Assembly: GCF_019599545.1 (NCBI RefSeq) | Contig: NZ_JAIEZV010000001.1 | Location: 124,001-188,000 of the forward strand | Direction: 5' to 3' | Length of the DNA stretch: 64,000 nucleotides | Source: Halobacillus sp. Nhm2S1 | Lineage (GTDB): Bacteria; Bacillota; Bacilli; Bacillales; Halobacillaceae | Shown: piece by piece, positions 36,174 through 44,642 of the stretch | How positions within the stretch are numbered: the stretch's first letter is position 1 | Layout of the letters: every line of letters starts with the position of its first letter | Made by a program: the position numbers and the translations under genes | Notes under the pieces: generated by a model | Told to the model about the DNA's origin: nothing | The model's database searches: none | What the model saw: only the letters and a program-made list of their open reading frames with translations

Positions 36174-37463
36174 ATGTCTAGCATTGAGTTAAAACCAACA
36201 GATAAACGACTGAAAGGGGACTTATCTGTTCCAGGAGACAAATCCATCTCCCACCGATCCGTGATATTCTCAGCCTTAGCCCAAGGCACGTCTGTCATTA
36301 CGAATTTTCTTACGGGTGAAGATTGCTTGAGAACCGTCGAAGCCTTCCGTCTTATGGGAGTAAATATCGAGCAGTCAGGAAATAAGATTACGGTTCATGG
36401 AAAGGGCATTTCACATTTAAGAGAAGCTTCACAACCGATCAATTTTGGAAATTCAGGGACAACGGCACGATTGATGAGCGGAGTGCTTGCTGGACTTCCT
36501 TTATTTACGACCGCATTTGGTGACGAATCATTGTCCAAGCGACCCATGGACCGGGTTATCCAGCCACTTACTGTCATGGGAGCGGATATCCAGGGTCGTG
36601 AAAATGACTCTTTGCTGCCACTTGCCTTCCGAGGTAAAAAGCTTGAGGGGACACGGCACGAATTGACAGTGAAAAGTGCTCAAGTGAAGTCTGCTTTACT
36701 TTTAGCCGGGATGCTTGCAGAAGGTGAAACAGAAGTAATAGAGCTTGGGGAAACAAGAAACCACACGGAAATGCTTCTACCTGAATTCGGAGTAGATGTA
36801 GATGTGGAAGGCAGATCTATCAAAATCAAGGGCGGACAAGAACCTAGTGCTTCCGATATTAAGGTTCCTGGTGATATCTCTTCGGCAGCCTTTTTCCTAG
36901 TGGCCGCATCAATCGTTCCTGATAGTGAATTAGTGATTCGGGATGTCGGGCTCAACCCGACCCGTGATGGGATCGTAAAAGCTTTGAAAGGTATGGGAGC
37001 GAATATAGAAGTCCAGGTACATACGCATATTGGTAGTGAGCCTGTCGGTGACATTGTTGTTCGTCACAGTCCTCTAAAAGGAATGACATTAGAAGGTGAT
37101 CTTATACCGAATGTGATTGATGAAATCCCAATCCTCGCTTTGGCAGCGACGCAAGCTGAAGGGAAAACAATCATTAAAGATGCGGAGGAACTCCGTTACA
37201 AAGAGACGGATCGAATTGAAGCTGTGGTGGATACACTCTCTTCATTAGGAGCTGATATCGAAGCTCAAGAAGATGGGATGATTATCCAGGGAGGCACCCC
37301 TTTAAATGGTGGAACCATCGATTCTTATGGAGATCACCGTATAGGGATGATGGGGGCAATTGCTTCCTTAATTTGTGAAAGAGAAGTGACCGTTCATAAC
37401 AAGGAATGCATTAACATTTCTTATCCTTCGTTTTTCACCGACTTAAATCAAGTCTTGAATTAA
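36174..37463 (+). CDS. aroA: 3-phosphoshikimate 1-carboxyvinyltransferase (EPSP synthase)
   Basis: Named aroE in B. subtilis. VPGDKSISHRSVIFSALAQG (18-37), GNSGTTARLMSGVLAG (about 92-107) and RYKETDRI are present. The N-terminal motif is the class II form common in Firmicutes. 429 residues. AAAGGAGG before the ATG; last gene of the aromatic run. Confidence 0.96.
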   Translation: MSSIELKPTDKRLKGDLSVPGDKSISHRSVIFSALAQGTSVITNFLTGEDCLRTVEAFRLMGVNIEQSGNKITVHGKGISHLREASQPINFGNSGTTARLMSGVLAGLPLFTTAFGDESLSKRPMDRVIQPLTVMGADIQGRENDSLLPLAFRGKKLEGTRHELTVKSAQVKSALLLAGMLAEGETEVIELGETRNHTEMLLPEFGVDVDVEGRSIKIKGGQEPSASDIKVPGDISSAAFFLVAASIVPDSELVIRDVGLNPTRDGIVKALKGMGANIEVQVHTHIGSEPVGDIVVRHSPLKGMTLEGDLIPNVIDEIPILALAATQAEGKTIIKDAEELRYKETDRIEAVVDTLSSLGADIEAQEDGMIIQGGTPLNGGTIDSYGDHRIGMMGAIASLICEREVTVHNKECINISYPSFFTDLNQVLN

Positions 37464-37528
37464 ATTAACTTCATAGTTTATGTAAAGCTCTCATACGATA
37501 TAAAAAGCCTACTTGGAGGTTTCGTCGT

Positions 37529-38401
37529 ATGGGAGCTTATTGGTTTCAAGGGTATGTTGAAAATGACAGTGGTCCCTGTTTTAGCGAATGCACAGTTAAG
37601 GAAGAGAAGTTCGTCAGAGATCGAACCGGAAAAGCACCCTATACGTTGATGGTGGTGGATGGATTTCACGTCAGTCCTGGCCATGTGATGATGGATATGA
37701 AAGAACCGCTTGCTATTTCACCCTCTGTGACCGAGACAGGAAATCATTACATAAAAAGAGGGTGTACCTTGTTACTCACACAACACCTAGTGACTAGTTT
37801 ACGTCACTACCGAAGTCAATATGACCAATTTTTAAATCGATGTGAATCACTGCCTCTCGATTATATGGTCATACCTGTTGTGCCGGTAAAAATCCTACGG
37901 CCTGAAATGGTCCGTTTTTTTGCCAGAAAAGGAAGCCCCTTTTTATGTGTGGAAGTGCAGTCCGTAGAAGACCTTACCGAGGTTTGTTGGGAATGGGTAG
38001 CTCAGGCGCAGGCTTATAAACGAATGCCGTTGACGATGTTCGTCAAAGATACAGAGAATACGTCGAACAACTACGTAGAATTGTGGTCTTCACTTTGCGA
38101 ACAGTATGGTATCATAAAGCTAACAGATGTACAGGATGATGAAATGCTCTCTCTGAAAAATTTAAAAGACAGCGGGATCTATCCTCACAAAGGTGGAATT
38201 ATCCCTGGAGGGCATGCAGATTATAACCTCTATCGCCTTTCAGAAGACCGAACGTTTGAAGAGGCAGACGATTTTAGATATCATGATTCTGTTCCGAATG
38301 TAACGGTTATGAATGGACAGGTGAAACAGGTGAACCAGAAGGTCATCGATGAGAAGCCTGGATCCCACATACAAGTGAAGATTCACAAGCATTTTGTTTA
38401 A
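37529..38401 (+). CDS. Amidohydrolase-like protein without metal site, function unknown
   Basis: I do not recognise a named family. The 290-residue protein looks like the ends of an amidohydrolase: a short N-terminal beta part leading to VVDGFHVSPGHVMMDMKE (about 42-59), where active enzymes have PGxIDxHxH, and a C-terminal part HKGGIIPGGHADYNLYRL (about 227-244) and NVTVMNGQVKQVN typical of the composite beta domain. The HxH metal motif is replaced by MMD/DMK, and the middle is shorter than a full barrel, so catalysis is unlikely. It lies 65 bases after aroA and 17 before ypiA, with CTTGGAGG before the ATG. Not present at this place in B. subtilis. Confidence 0.75.
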   Translation: MGAYWFQGYVENDSGPCFSECTVKEEKFVRDRTGKAPYTLMVVDGFHVSPGHVMMDMKEPLAISPSVTETGNHYIKRGCTLLLTQHLVTSLRHYRSQYDQFLNRCESLPLDYMVIPVVPVKILRPEMVRFFARKGSPFLCVEVQSVEDLTEVCWEWVAQAQAYKRMPLTMFVKDTENTSNNYVELWSSLCEQYGIIKLTDVQDDEMLSLKNLKDSGIYPHKGGIIPGGHADYNLYRLSEDRTFEEADDFRYHDSVPNVTVMNGQVKQVNQKVIDEKPGSHIQVKIHKHFV

Positions 38402-38418
38402 ACGGAAAGGATGTCATC

Positions 38419-39672
38419 ATGGAGGAAATACAAAAAGCCATCCGTCAAATGGAAGCCCACAAGACGGAAGATGCTATAAAAACTCTAACACAATATTTAC
38501 CAGAGGCTGACGAAGAAGAGAGATTCACGATTGCTGAACTATACATGCAATGGGGGATGCTCGAGGAAGCCAAAATGGTGTTGCACGAACTCATTCAACG
38601 CTATCCTAAAGAACAGGAACTGAAAGTCATGATGGCAGAGATCCACATTGACCTTGATGAAGACGACGAAGCGATTGAACTGCTTGATCAATTTGGGCCG
38701 GAGGATGAAGACTACTTGCAAGCGCTTGTGCAGCTTGCCGATCTTTATCAAGCCCAGGGACTTTATGAAGTAGCTGAACAGAAGTTACTGATGGCTAAAC
38801 AAGTGGAGCCGAATTCAGCGATCATTGACTTTGCTTTAGGTGAGCTTGCATTCTCCAATGGGGAATATTCGAAGAGTATCCCTTATTATGAAAATGCGAT
38901 GCATCATCAACCGGTCATTGGTGATATTGAAGTGGCTACAAGACTTGCCGAAGCTTATGCGGCAAATGGTGAATTTGAACAAGCGCTTGAGTATTTCCAA
39001 AAAGTCGAAGAAGATAATCCAGATGTGATGTTTCGCTATGGTTTCGTAGCTTACCAGGCAAACCGTAACGACATTGCGATACATGTCTGGGAAGAGTTGA
39101 TTGAAAAGGACCCTTACTTCCAGTCTGTTTACCCACATTTAGCGCAGGCTTATGATTCAGAAGGGATGCCGAAGGAAGCATTGGATATGGCTAAACAAGG
39201 CCTTACCAAAGATGAATTCAATAAGGAACTCTATCACCTCGCCGGTACCTTGTCTCATAGACAGGGAAACAAAGAAGAGGGATACAAGTGGATGAGAGAA
39301 GCGGTTGCTTTGGACCCAGGTTATAAAGAAGCGATACTTTTCCTTATTGAAAATTACAAGTCTGATGATATGAATGACAAGATCATTGATTTGATCAACG
39401 AGTTGATCTCTCTTGGAGAGGAAGACCCGAATTACTTGTGGGAACTTGCTCAAGCTTATGAAGAGGAAGAGAAATTCAAGGAGGCTTATGAGCAGTATCA
39501 GCAAGCGTACCCTTCCTTGAAGGAAGATACAGATTTCTTGAAATCTTACGGTTATTTCCTTGTAGAAGAAGGAAGGATGTCTGAAGCACGACAGATCTTT
39601 GAAGAATACTTGGCTATTGACCCTACAGATACAGAAATTGAGGACTTCGTTGAGCGGCTGAAAGAACAATGA
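38419..39672 (+). CDS. ypiA: TPR-repeat protein YpiA
   Basis: 417 residues made almost wholly of tetratricopeptide repeats (for example YMQWGMLEEAKMVLHELI, LADLYQAQGLYEVAEQKL, YEEEEKFKEAYEQYQQAY). Very acidic. No signal peptide, so cytoplasmic scaffold. Order ypiA-ypiB-ypiF-qcrA is as in B. subtilis. GGAAAGGATG precedes the ATG. Function not established. Confidence 0.92.
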   Translation: MEEIQKAIRQMEAHKTEDAIKTLTQYLPEADEEERFTIAELYMQWGMLEEAKMVLHELIQRYPKEQELKVMMAEIHIDLDEDDEAIELLDQFGPEDEDYLQALVQLADLYQAQGLYEVAEQKLLMAKQVEPNSAIIDFALGELAFSNGEYSKSIPYYENAMHHQPVIGDIEVATRLAEAYAANGEFEQALEYFQKVEEDNPDVMFRYGFVAYQANRNDIAIHVWEELIEKDPYFQSVYPHLAQAYDSEGMPKEALDMAKQGLTKDEFNKELYHLAGTLSHRQGNKEEGYKWMREAVALDPGYKEAILFLIENYKSDDMNDKIIDLINELISLGEEDPNYLWELAQAYEEEEKFKEAYEQYQQAYPSLKEDTDFLKSYGYFLVEEGRMSEARQIFEEYLAIDPTDTEIEDFVERLKEQ

Positions 39673-39704
39673 GCTGATTAAAAAAGCGCAGGAGGGGCGC
39701 CCAT

Positions 39705-40265
39705 ATGCAAACACCAATCTCTGTGGATGAGAAAAAAGACTTTGTCCGCTGGTTTTTAAATCACTTTCAGTTGAAAAAGCGAGAGAGTGTGTGGATTCTG
39801 AATTATTTAATGAACCATGAATCTCTTTTGTCTAGTGTCCATTTTGTCCAGGAAGTGAAGTTTTGTCCGCGTGGTATGGAAATCAGTGCACAGGGTGTTT
39901 CTGACCCACCTTTCCGTTTTTATAAAGGCCAGGTTATGACAAATGATGCCGAGAAATCGTTTCATGACTTAAGGATGAATCAGGGAGAACCTGTCTATAT
40001 CCAAATGAACTTTGAGAATGCACAGCAATGCTCAAAATATGCTCTGGTACTTGAAGAAAACCCGTATCTTCCAAAAGACTATTACTTAAATGACAGAGAT
40101 AAAAATGAAGCGGAACGCCTTTTATCTGTCAGTCTTTTACAGCACAGACAGAAAAGTATTGAAAATCGGATCGACGAAGCTCTGATTAATGGGGAACGGG
40201 ATGAATTCAAAGTACTATGTGGAAAGCTACAAAAGGTCAAACAGGATTTGAATGCATTTTTATAA
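39705..40265 (+). CDS. ypiB: UPF0302/IDEAL-domain protein YpiB (ReoY)
   Basis: N-terminal UPF0302 domain (1-110, KKDFVRWFLNHFQLKKRE) and a C-terminal IDEAL motif (NRIDEALINGERDEF, about 154-168). The Listeria homologue ReoY helps ClpCP degrade MurA and so controls peptidoglycan synthesis; the same role is inferred. 186 residues (179 in B. subtilis). GCAGGAGG before the ATG. Strong terminator follows. Confidence 0.92.
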   Translation: MQTPISVDEKKDFVRWFLNHFQLKKRESVWILNYLMNHESLLSSVHFVQEVKFCPRGMEISAQGVSDPPFRFYKGQVMTNDAEKSFHDLRMNQGEPVYIQMNFENAQQCSKYALVLEENPYLPKDYYLNDRDKNEAERLLSVSLLQHRQKSIENRIDEALINGERDEFKVLCGKLQKVKQDLNAFL

Positions 40266-40270
40266 AATAA

Positions 40271-40316
40271 GAAAGCCGGGACCCTTAAAAAGAAAAGGTC
40301 CCGGCTTTCATTTTTG
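40271..40316 (+). terminator. Terminator after ypiB
   Basis: Perfect 13-bp stem GAAAGCCGGGACC / GGTCCCGGCTTTC, loop 13 bases, then ATTTTTG. Confidence 0.9.
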
Positions 40317-40372
40317 TTTAAATATAGTAAAATAAAGAGAAAATGATACATAGATAAAGGATGAAATGAATT

Positions 40373-40828
40373 ATGAGATGGACGAAAGCAGATACTACGC
40401 AATACATACCAGAAAAACAGTATATTGATACCGTAATCATTCCTTTGATTCCATTCGATCCAGGTAATGACCAACAGATGGTGAAACAAGCGTTTCAGCG
40501 TGAATTGAATCAAGTGTTTACGAACCTGATCGAGAAAGAATACAAGGGAAGGATATTCTTAGCGCCGGATTATCATTATCTTGAAGGATCACAAGCTAAC
40601 GAAACAGAAAGGATCAATCGTTGGATTCATAAGTTTAAAGAGCAGCCTTTCCATCATATATTCCTTTTTACTTTCGACAGCAAATGGAAAAAATACGAAG
40701 CAGAGCTTGAGGGACACGTACTCTGGGTGCCTGGTATGGGTTCTGGTGATATTCAGTCTACCGAAACACAATCATTTGTTAAGGAGCAAGCTCACCAAAT
40801 CAGTGAATTGATCCAGGCCTATTGGTAA
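40373..40828 (+). CDS. ypiF: DUF2487 protein YpiF
   Basis: 151-residue soluble protein starting MRWTKADTTQYIPEKQYIDT, close to MKWTVDDVRTY of B. subtilis YpiF. IIPLIPFDP and LWVPGMGSGD are recognisable. Precedes qcrA as in B. subtilis. AAAGGATG is about 11 bases before the ATG. Function unknown. Confidence 0.9.
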   Translation: MRWTKADTTQYIPEKQYIDTVIIPLIPFDPGNDQQMVKQAFQRELNQVFTNLIEKEYKGRIFLAPDYHYLEGSQANETERINRWIHKFKEQPFHHIFLFTFDSKWKKYEAELEGHVLWVPGMGSGDIQSTETQSFVKEQAHQISELIQAYW

Positions 40829-40862
40829 CTGGATAAAAGTTCCGACAAGGTTTGATAATTTA

Positions 40863-40891
40863 TTGACCGCGCCTTGAGATTGCGCTATCAT
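40863..40891 (+). promoter_or_regulatory. Sigma-A promoter of qcrABC
   Basis: TTGACC, 17 bases, TATCAT, about 70 bases before the qcrA start. Confidence 0.65.
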
Positions 40892-40920
40892 GGTAATGTC
40901 CTAGTAAACTGTGTGTAATC

Positions 40921-40939
40921 AATCCATGTCGCATGGATT
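40921..40939 (+). promoter_or_regulatory. Inverted repeat in the qcrA leader
   Basis: AATCCATG, three bases, CATGGATT: a perfect 8-bp inverted repeat about 30 bases after the predicted transcription start and 22 before the ATG. It could be an operator or an RNA hairpin. Confidence 0.45.
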
Positions 40940-40961
40940 ACAGCATAGAGGGGGGAAAAGA

Positions 40962-41471
40962 ATGAGCGATAAAAAACGAGTATCCCGACGTCAATTTCTA
41001 AACTACACGCTCACTGGTGTAGGCGGTTTCATGGCAGCGGGAATGCTTGCACCGATGGTTCGTTTCGCAATCGATCCTGTATTGAAAACGAAAGAGGGTG
41101 GAGATTTCGTCTCCGTAGCTTCCGTTGATGAACTTACGAATGAACCGCAGCGTTTTGAATGGACGATCGATCAAGTGGATGCTTGGTATGAATCAGAAGT
41201 TCAAAAAACAGCATGGGTGTACAGAAACGAGAATGATGAAATTGTAGCACTATCACCGATTTGTACTCACTTGGGTTGTACGGTTGACTGGGCTTCCAAT
41301 GAGGAGTACCCGAACCAATTCTTCTGTCCTTGTCACGCTGGTCGTTATACGAAAGACGGAACCAACGTGCCAGGAACTCCACCGACGGCGCCACTGCCTC
41401 GATTTGAGTTTAAGGTAGAAGAAGGTATGCTTTACTTAGGTGAAACGAAAGATTCAGGAGGGGGGGCATAA
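40962..41471 (+). CDS. qcrA: Menaquinol:cytochrome c reductase iron-sulfur subunit
   Basis: Rieske protein, 169 residues. Twin-arginine signal anchor (SRRQFLNYTLTGVGG at 8-22), then CTHLGC and CPCHAGRY, which bind the 2Fe-2S cluster. Start ATG 40962 after GAGGGGGGAAAAG; the longer frame from 40911 has no ribosome binding site. First gene of qcrABC; the complex moves electrons from menaquinol to cytochrome c at the membrane. Confidence 0.97.
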   Translation: MSDKKRVSRRQFLNYTLTGVGGFMAAGMLAPMVRFAIDPVLKTKEGGDFVSVASVDELTNEPQRFEWTIDQVDAWYESEVQKTAWVYRNENDEIVALSPICTHLGCTVDWASNEEYPNQFFCPCHAGRYTKDGTNVPGTPPTAPLPRFEFKVEEGMLYLGETKDSGGGA

Positions 41472-41474
41472 TAC

Positions 41475-42149
41475 ATGCTTCAGAAAATTTACGACTGGGT
41501 GGACGAGCGTGTAGATATTACCCCGCTGTGGCGTGATATCGCGGATCACGAAGTTCCTGAACACGTAAACCCAGCACACCATTTTTCAGCATTCGTGTAT
41601 TGTTTTGGTGGATTGACTTTCTTTATTACGGTCATTCAAATCCTGTCCGGGATGTTCCTGACCATGTATTATGTGCCGGACATTGAAAACGCTTGGAAAT
41701 CTGTGTATTACTTGCAGCGAGAGGTTGCTTACGGTCAAATCGTCCGTGGTATGCACCACTGGGGAGCGAGTCTCGTCATCGTCATGTTATTCTTACATAC
41801 GCTACGGGTATTCTTCCAGGGAGCTTATAAAAAACCACGTGAGTTGAACTGGGTTATTGGTGTACTTTTGTTCTTCGTCATGTTGGGGTTAGGCTTCACA
41901 GGATACCTGTTACCTTGGGATAACAAAGCTTACTTCGCGACTCAGGTTGGTCTTGAAATAGCAGCAGCCACACCATTTATCGGTGATCAGATTCGGACAT
42001 TACTGGCCGGGGACCCATCGATTGTAGGTGCTCAAACGCTTACACGTTTCTTTGCTATTCACGTATTCTTCTTGCCGGCTGCACTGTTCGGGTTAATGGC
42101 GTTCCACTTCATTTTAATCCGTAAACAAGGAATTTCCGGACCACTATAA
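41475..42149 (+). CDS. qcrB: Menaquinol:cytochrome c reductase cytochrome b subunit
   Basis: b6-type, 224 residues, four membrane helices. Heme-ligand His in HHWGAS and HVFF regions and C43 (FVYCFGG), the Cys that binds a heme covalently in B. subtilis QcrB, are at the expected places. Three bases after qcrA; SD overlaps the end of qcrA (AGGAGGGGGG). Confidence 0.97.
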   Translation: MLQKIYDWVDERVDITPLWRDIADHEVPEHVNPAHHFSAFVYCFGGLTFFITVIQILSGMFLTMYYVPDIENAWKSVYYLQREVAYGQIVRGMHHWGASLVIVMLFLHTLRVFFQGAYKKPRELNWVIGVLLFFVMLGLGFTGYLLPWDNKAYFATQVGLEIAAATPFIGDQIRTLLAGDPSIVGAQTLTRFFAIHVFFLPAALFGLMAFHFILIRKQGISGPL

Positions 42150-42177
42150 AATGTAACGTTAAAAAGGAGGGAAAGCT

Positions 42178-43167
42178 GTGCATAGGGGAAAAGGGATGAA
42201 GTTCGTCGGTGATTCACGAATCACGGCAGAACGAAAAGCCAACTTACCAAAAGACTATTCGGAATACCCAGGCCGTACAGAAGCCTTCTGGCCTAACTTC
42301 CTGTTGAAGGAATGGCTCGTAGGATCTGTCTTCTTAATCGGATTTCTTATTTTGACTGCTGCTCACCCATCACCACTTGAGCAACAGGCGGATCCAAACA
42401 ACGCCGGTTATATTCCATTGCCGGACTGGTATTTCTTATTCTTGTATCAATTTCTAAAATATCAATTCGCAGGTGGAGATTACATTGTTCTTGGTGCCAT
42501 CGTTATGCCAGGACTAGCTTTCGGTGCTTTGCTGCTTGCGCCATTCCTAGATCGTGGTCCAGAACGTCGCCCTCAAAAGCGTCCGATTGCTGTTGGATTG
42601 ATGATTTTAGGCTTTATCGCAACCTTCTGGTTGACATATGAGTCTGTTTCTCATGCTGATTATGAAATGCGTGCGGAAAAGTACGGAGTCAACGTGGAAG
42701 CGGTTGAATCAACGATCGATAAAGAGCATCCTGGTTATGCGGTTTATGAAGCGAACTGCTTAAGCTGTCACGGGGATGCTCTCCAAGGACAAGGAAACTA
42801 TCCATCCTTGATTGAAGCAGATGTTACTGTAGAAGAAGTCAAAGATATTGCTGTTAACGGTGTCGGAGAGATGCCTGCCGGTATTTTTGGCGGAAGTGAT
42901 GAAGAACTCCAGCAACTGGCTGAATTCGTCGTTCAAGCTGGCGGCGGTGAAGCTGGTGGCGAAGGTGGAGAGTCTTCTGGTGAAGGTTCCGAAGGCGGAT
43001 CTGAAGAAGGCTCCTCTGGCGAAGGGTCTGAAGGAGACTCAGAAGAGGGATCTTCTGACGAAGGTTCCGAAGGTGGATCTGAGGAGGGCTCTTCTGAAGA
43101 AGGGTCTGAAGAGGGTTCATCTGAAGAAGGCTCCAGTGATTCAGAAGGTTCTGGATCTGAAGAGTAA
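42178..43167 (+). CDS. qcrC: Menaquinol:cytochrome c reductase subunit IV/cytochrome c fusion, with long acidic tail
   Basis: GTG start (MHRGKGMKFVGDSRI) as in B. subtilis, after AAGGAGGG. Residues 1-160 are subunit IV with three helices (PDWYFLFLYQFLKY); 185-254 a cytochrome c with CLSCH at 194-198 and M232 (EMPAGIFGG) as axial ligand. B. subtilis QcrC stops here (255 residues). This protein continues for about 75 residues (255-329) made only of Gly, Ser, Glu, Asp and a few Ala, in short repeats. The tail lies outside the cell and is probably a salt adaptation. Confidence 0.97.
   Translation: MHRGKGMKFVGDSRITAERKANLPKDYSEYPGRTEAFWPNFLLKEWLVGSVFLIGFLILTAAHPSPLEQQADPNNAGYIPLPDWYFLFLYQFLKYQFAGGDYIVLGAIVMPGLAFGALLLAPFLDRGPERRPQKRPIAVGLMILGFIATFWLTYESVSHADYEMRAEKYGVNVEAVESTIDKEHPGYAVYEANCLSCHGDALQGQGNYPSLIEADVTVEEVKDIAVNGVGEMPAGIFGGSDEELQQLAEFVVQAGGGEAGGEGGESSGEGSEGGSEEGSSGEGSEGDSEEGSSDEGSEGGSEEGSSEEGSEEGSSEEGSSDSEGSGSEE
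42940..43164 (+). repeat. Degenerate short tandem repeat coding the QcrC tail
   Basis: Repeats of about 12-21 bases encoding variants of EEGSSEEGSEGG. Codons vary between repeats (GGT/GGC, TCT/TCC), so the protein pattern seems kept by selection. Array length is likely to vary between strains. Confidence 0.7.
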
Positions 43168-43182
43168 TTAGATACTTAATTC

Positions 43183-43219
43183 AATGTAGCCGCGCTTATA
43201 AAAGCGCGGCTACATTTGT
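43183..43219 (+). terminator. Hairpin after qcrC
   Basis: Perfect 15-bp GC-rich stem AATGTAGCCGCGCTT / AAGCGCGGCTACATT with a four-base loop. The T-tract is poor (TTGTATT), so it may only attenuate or protect the qcr mRNA 3' end before ypjA. Confidence 0.65.
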
Positions 43220-43238
43220 ATTGGAGGTACAAGGTAAC

Positions 43239-43823
43239 ATGAAACAACTGATTACCTATCTACTGACGAACCGAACATTTTTAGTTTTACTTTTCTTCAT
43301 AAATTTGTTTGGAACTATTTACGGATACATATGGTATGAGCCTCAGCTATCTGTGACTGAGCCCATCTTTCTGCTGTTTGTTCCTGACAGCCCTACAGCC
43401 AGTTTGTTCTTTACTATATTCCTTGGATTTTATATCTTTGGTAAAAATGTTCCTTACATAGAAGCACTCGCCATCATAACACTACTTAAATATGGAGTAT
43501 GGGCAGTTGTTATGAATGGTTTGACTTTATTAGAGTATGGATCGCTTCCATGGACCGGTTATATGTTAGTTTTTTCCCATGGAGCTATGGCTGTACAAGG
43601 CCTTTTGTATGCTCCCTTTTATAAAATAAAAATGAAACATATCGTCGTTGCTGCCATATGGACGCTTCACAATGATGTGATTGATTATGTTTTCGGTCAA
43701 ATGCCTGTATATCCAGCCATTGTTGAGTATATGGATGAAATCGGGTATTTCACATTTTGGCTTAGTATCGCATGTATCCTTTGTACTTATCTCCTAACTG
43801 TTAAAAGAAACTCCCGGGTCTAA
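43239..43823 (+). CDS. ypjA: DUF1405 membrane protein YpjA
   Basis: 194 residues, about six membrane helices (NRTFLVLLFFINLFGTIYGY first). YYxP-type motif WYEPQL and LHNDVIDY are as in YpjA. ATG 43239 with GGAGGT and AAGGT upstream. Adjacent to qcrC and ypjB as in B. subtilis. Function unknown. Confidence 0.9.
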   Translation: MKQLITYLLTNRTFLVLLFFINLFGTIYGYIWYEPQLSVTEPIFLLFVPDSPTASLFFTIFLGFYIFGKNVPYIEALAIITLLKYGVWAVVMNGLTLLEYGSLPWTGYMLVFSHGAMAVQGLLYAPFYKIKMKHIVVAAIWTLHNDVIDYVFGQMPVYPAIVEYMDEIGYFTFWLSIACILCTYLLTVKRNSRV

Positions 43824-43877
43824 AATTCTGGTCCTTCTCATAAGATGAAATAATACTTGTGAGAGGGGAGAAGTGAA

Positions 43878-44579
43878 ATGGGACGTGCCATGTTATTGAT
43901 CATTTGTTCCCTTATTTTCACACTCGTACCATCTGGCCTTGTGCATTCTTGGTCGGAGGGATCTCCTGATTGGGAATCATTTGCATCACAATACCGCCGG
44001 TTGGCTGTTGATGGAAAGTTTGACCTTGCTGATCGGCTTTGGAATAGTAAATATGCGGAGATGGAACAATATGTTCAAACCCTACCGGATGAACATAAAG
44101 ATGCTTGGGCAAGCCTGGAGGTCCATGGTTCAACAGATAAGCTTACAGAAACTAGATGGGAAGAGGGTCTCCTCACTTTTCTCATCGTTACTTCATCTGA
44201 TGATCCGTACACCGTTTTAGAAGAAAAATTTGAATCCTTCTCAGATCGTTCAGTTTCTTCATTTTCACTCGAAGATATTGAGGAGGAGTGGAATATGATA
44301 CGTCCTGTTGTGATGAATTATTCAGACAGATTAAAAGTAAACGAAGCCGATCAAGCGCTGCAGGAATTATCAATCAAGGATACAATTACTGGTCGTGAAC
44401 ATTTTTCTGGGAAAATCACAGAACTTGTCAAAGGGAACTCCCAGCAGGACTGGAATGCTTTCTTATCGACCGCCATTTTTGTTGGTGGGGCGATTATCAT
44501 GACATTGCTTTACGTTGGAGCGGTCAATTATAGAGAAAGTTCAAAAAATAGACACACAATGAGAAGCGGTCATAGTTGA
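43878..44579 (+). CDS. ypjB: Sporulation protein YpjB
   Basis: 233 residues. Signal peptide (MLLIICSLIFTLVPSGLVHS at 5-24), external helical domain, and one C-terminal membrane helix (about 197-217) then a short basic tail. The family is confined to spore formers; B. subtilis ypjB is sigma-E dependent, and a weak CATAAGAT -10 lies at 43838-43845. GAGAGGGGAG before the ATG. Confidence 0.87.
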   Translation: MGRAMLLIICSLIFTLVPSGLVHSWSEGSPDWESFASQYRRLAVDGKFDLADRLWNSKYAEMEQYVQTLPDEHKDAWASLEVHGSTDKLTETRWEEGLLTFLIVTSSDDPYTVLEEKFESFSDRSVSSFSLEDIEEEWNMIRPVVMNYSDRLKVNEADQALQELSIKDTITGREHFSGKITELVKGNSQQDWNAFLSTAIFVGGAIIMTLLYVGAVNYRESSKNRHTMRSGHS

Positions 44580-44642
44580 TTTTTCATTATTTTTTGACTA
44601 AAATTGACCTATATACTCACATCCAAGATGGAGGAATGAAAG

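Noticed and set aside
39157-39717. 186-codon antisense frame over ypiA
   Set aside because: TPR genes often give long antisense frames; no supporting signals.
42848-43171. Frames overlapping the QcrC tail, and a possible CRISPR-like repeat
   Set aside because: The repeats are in-frame codon repeats without unique spacers; the other frames are by-products.
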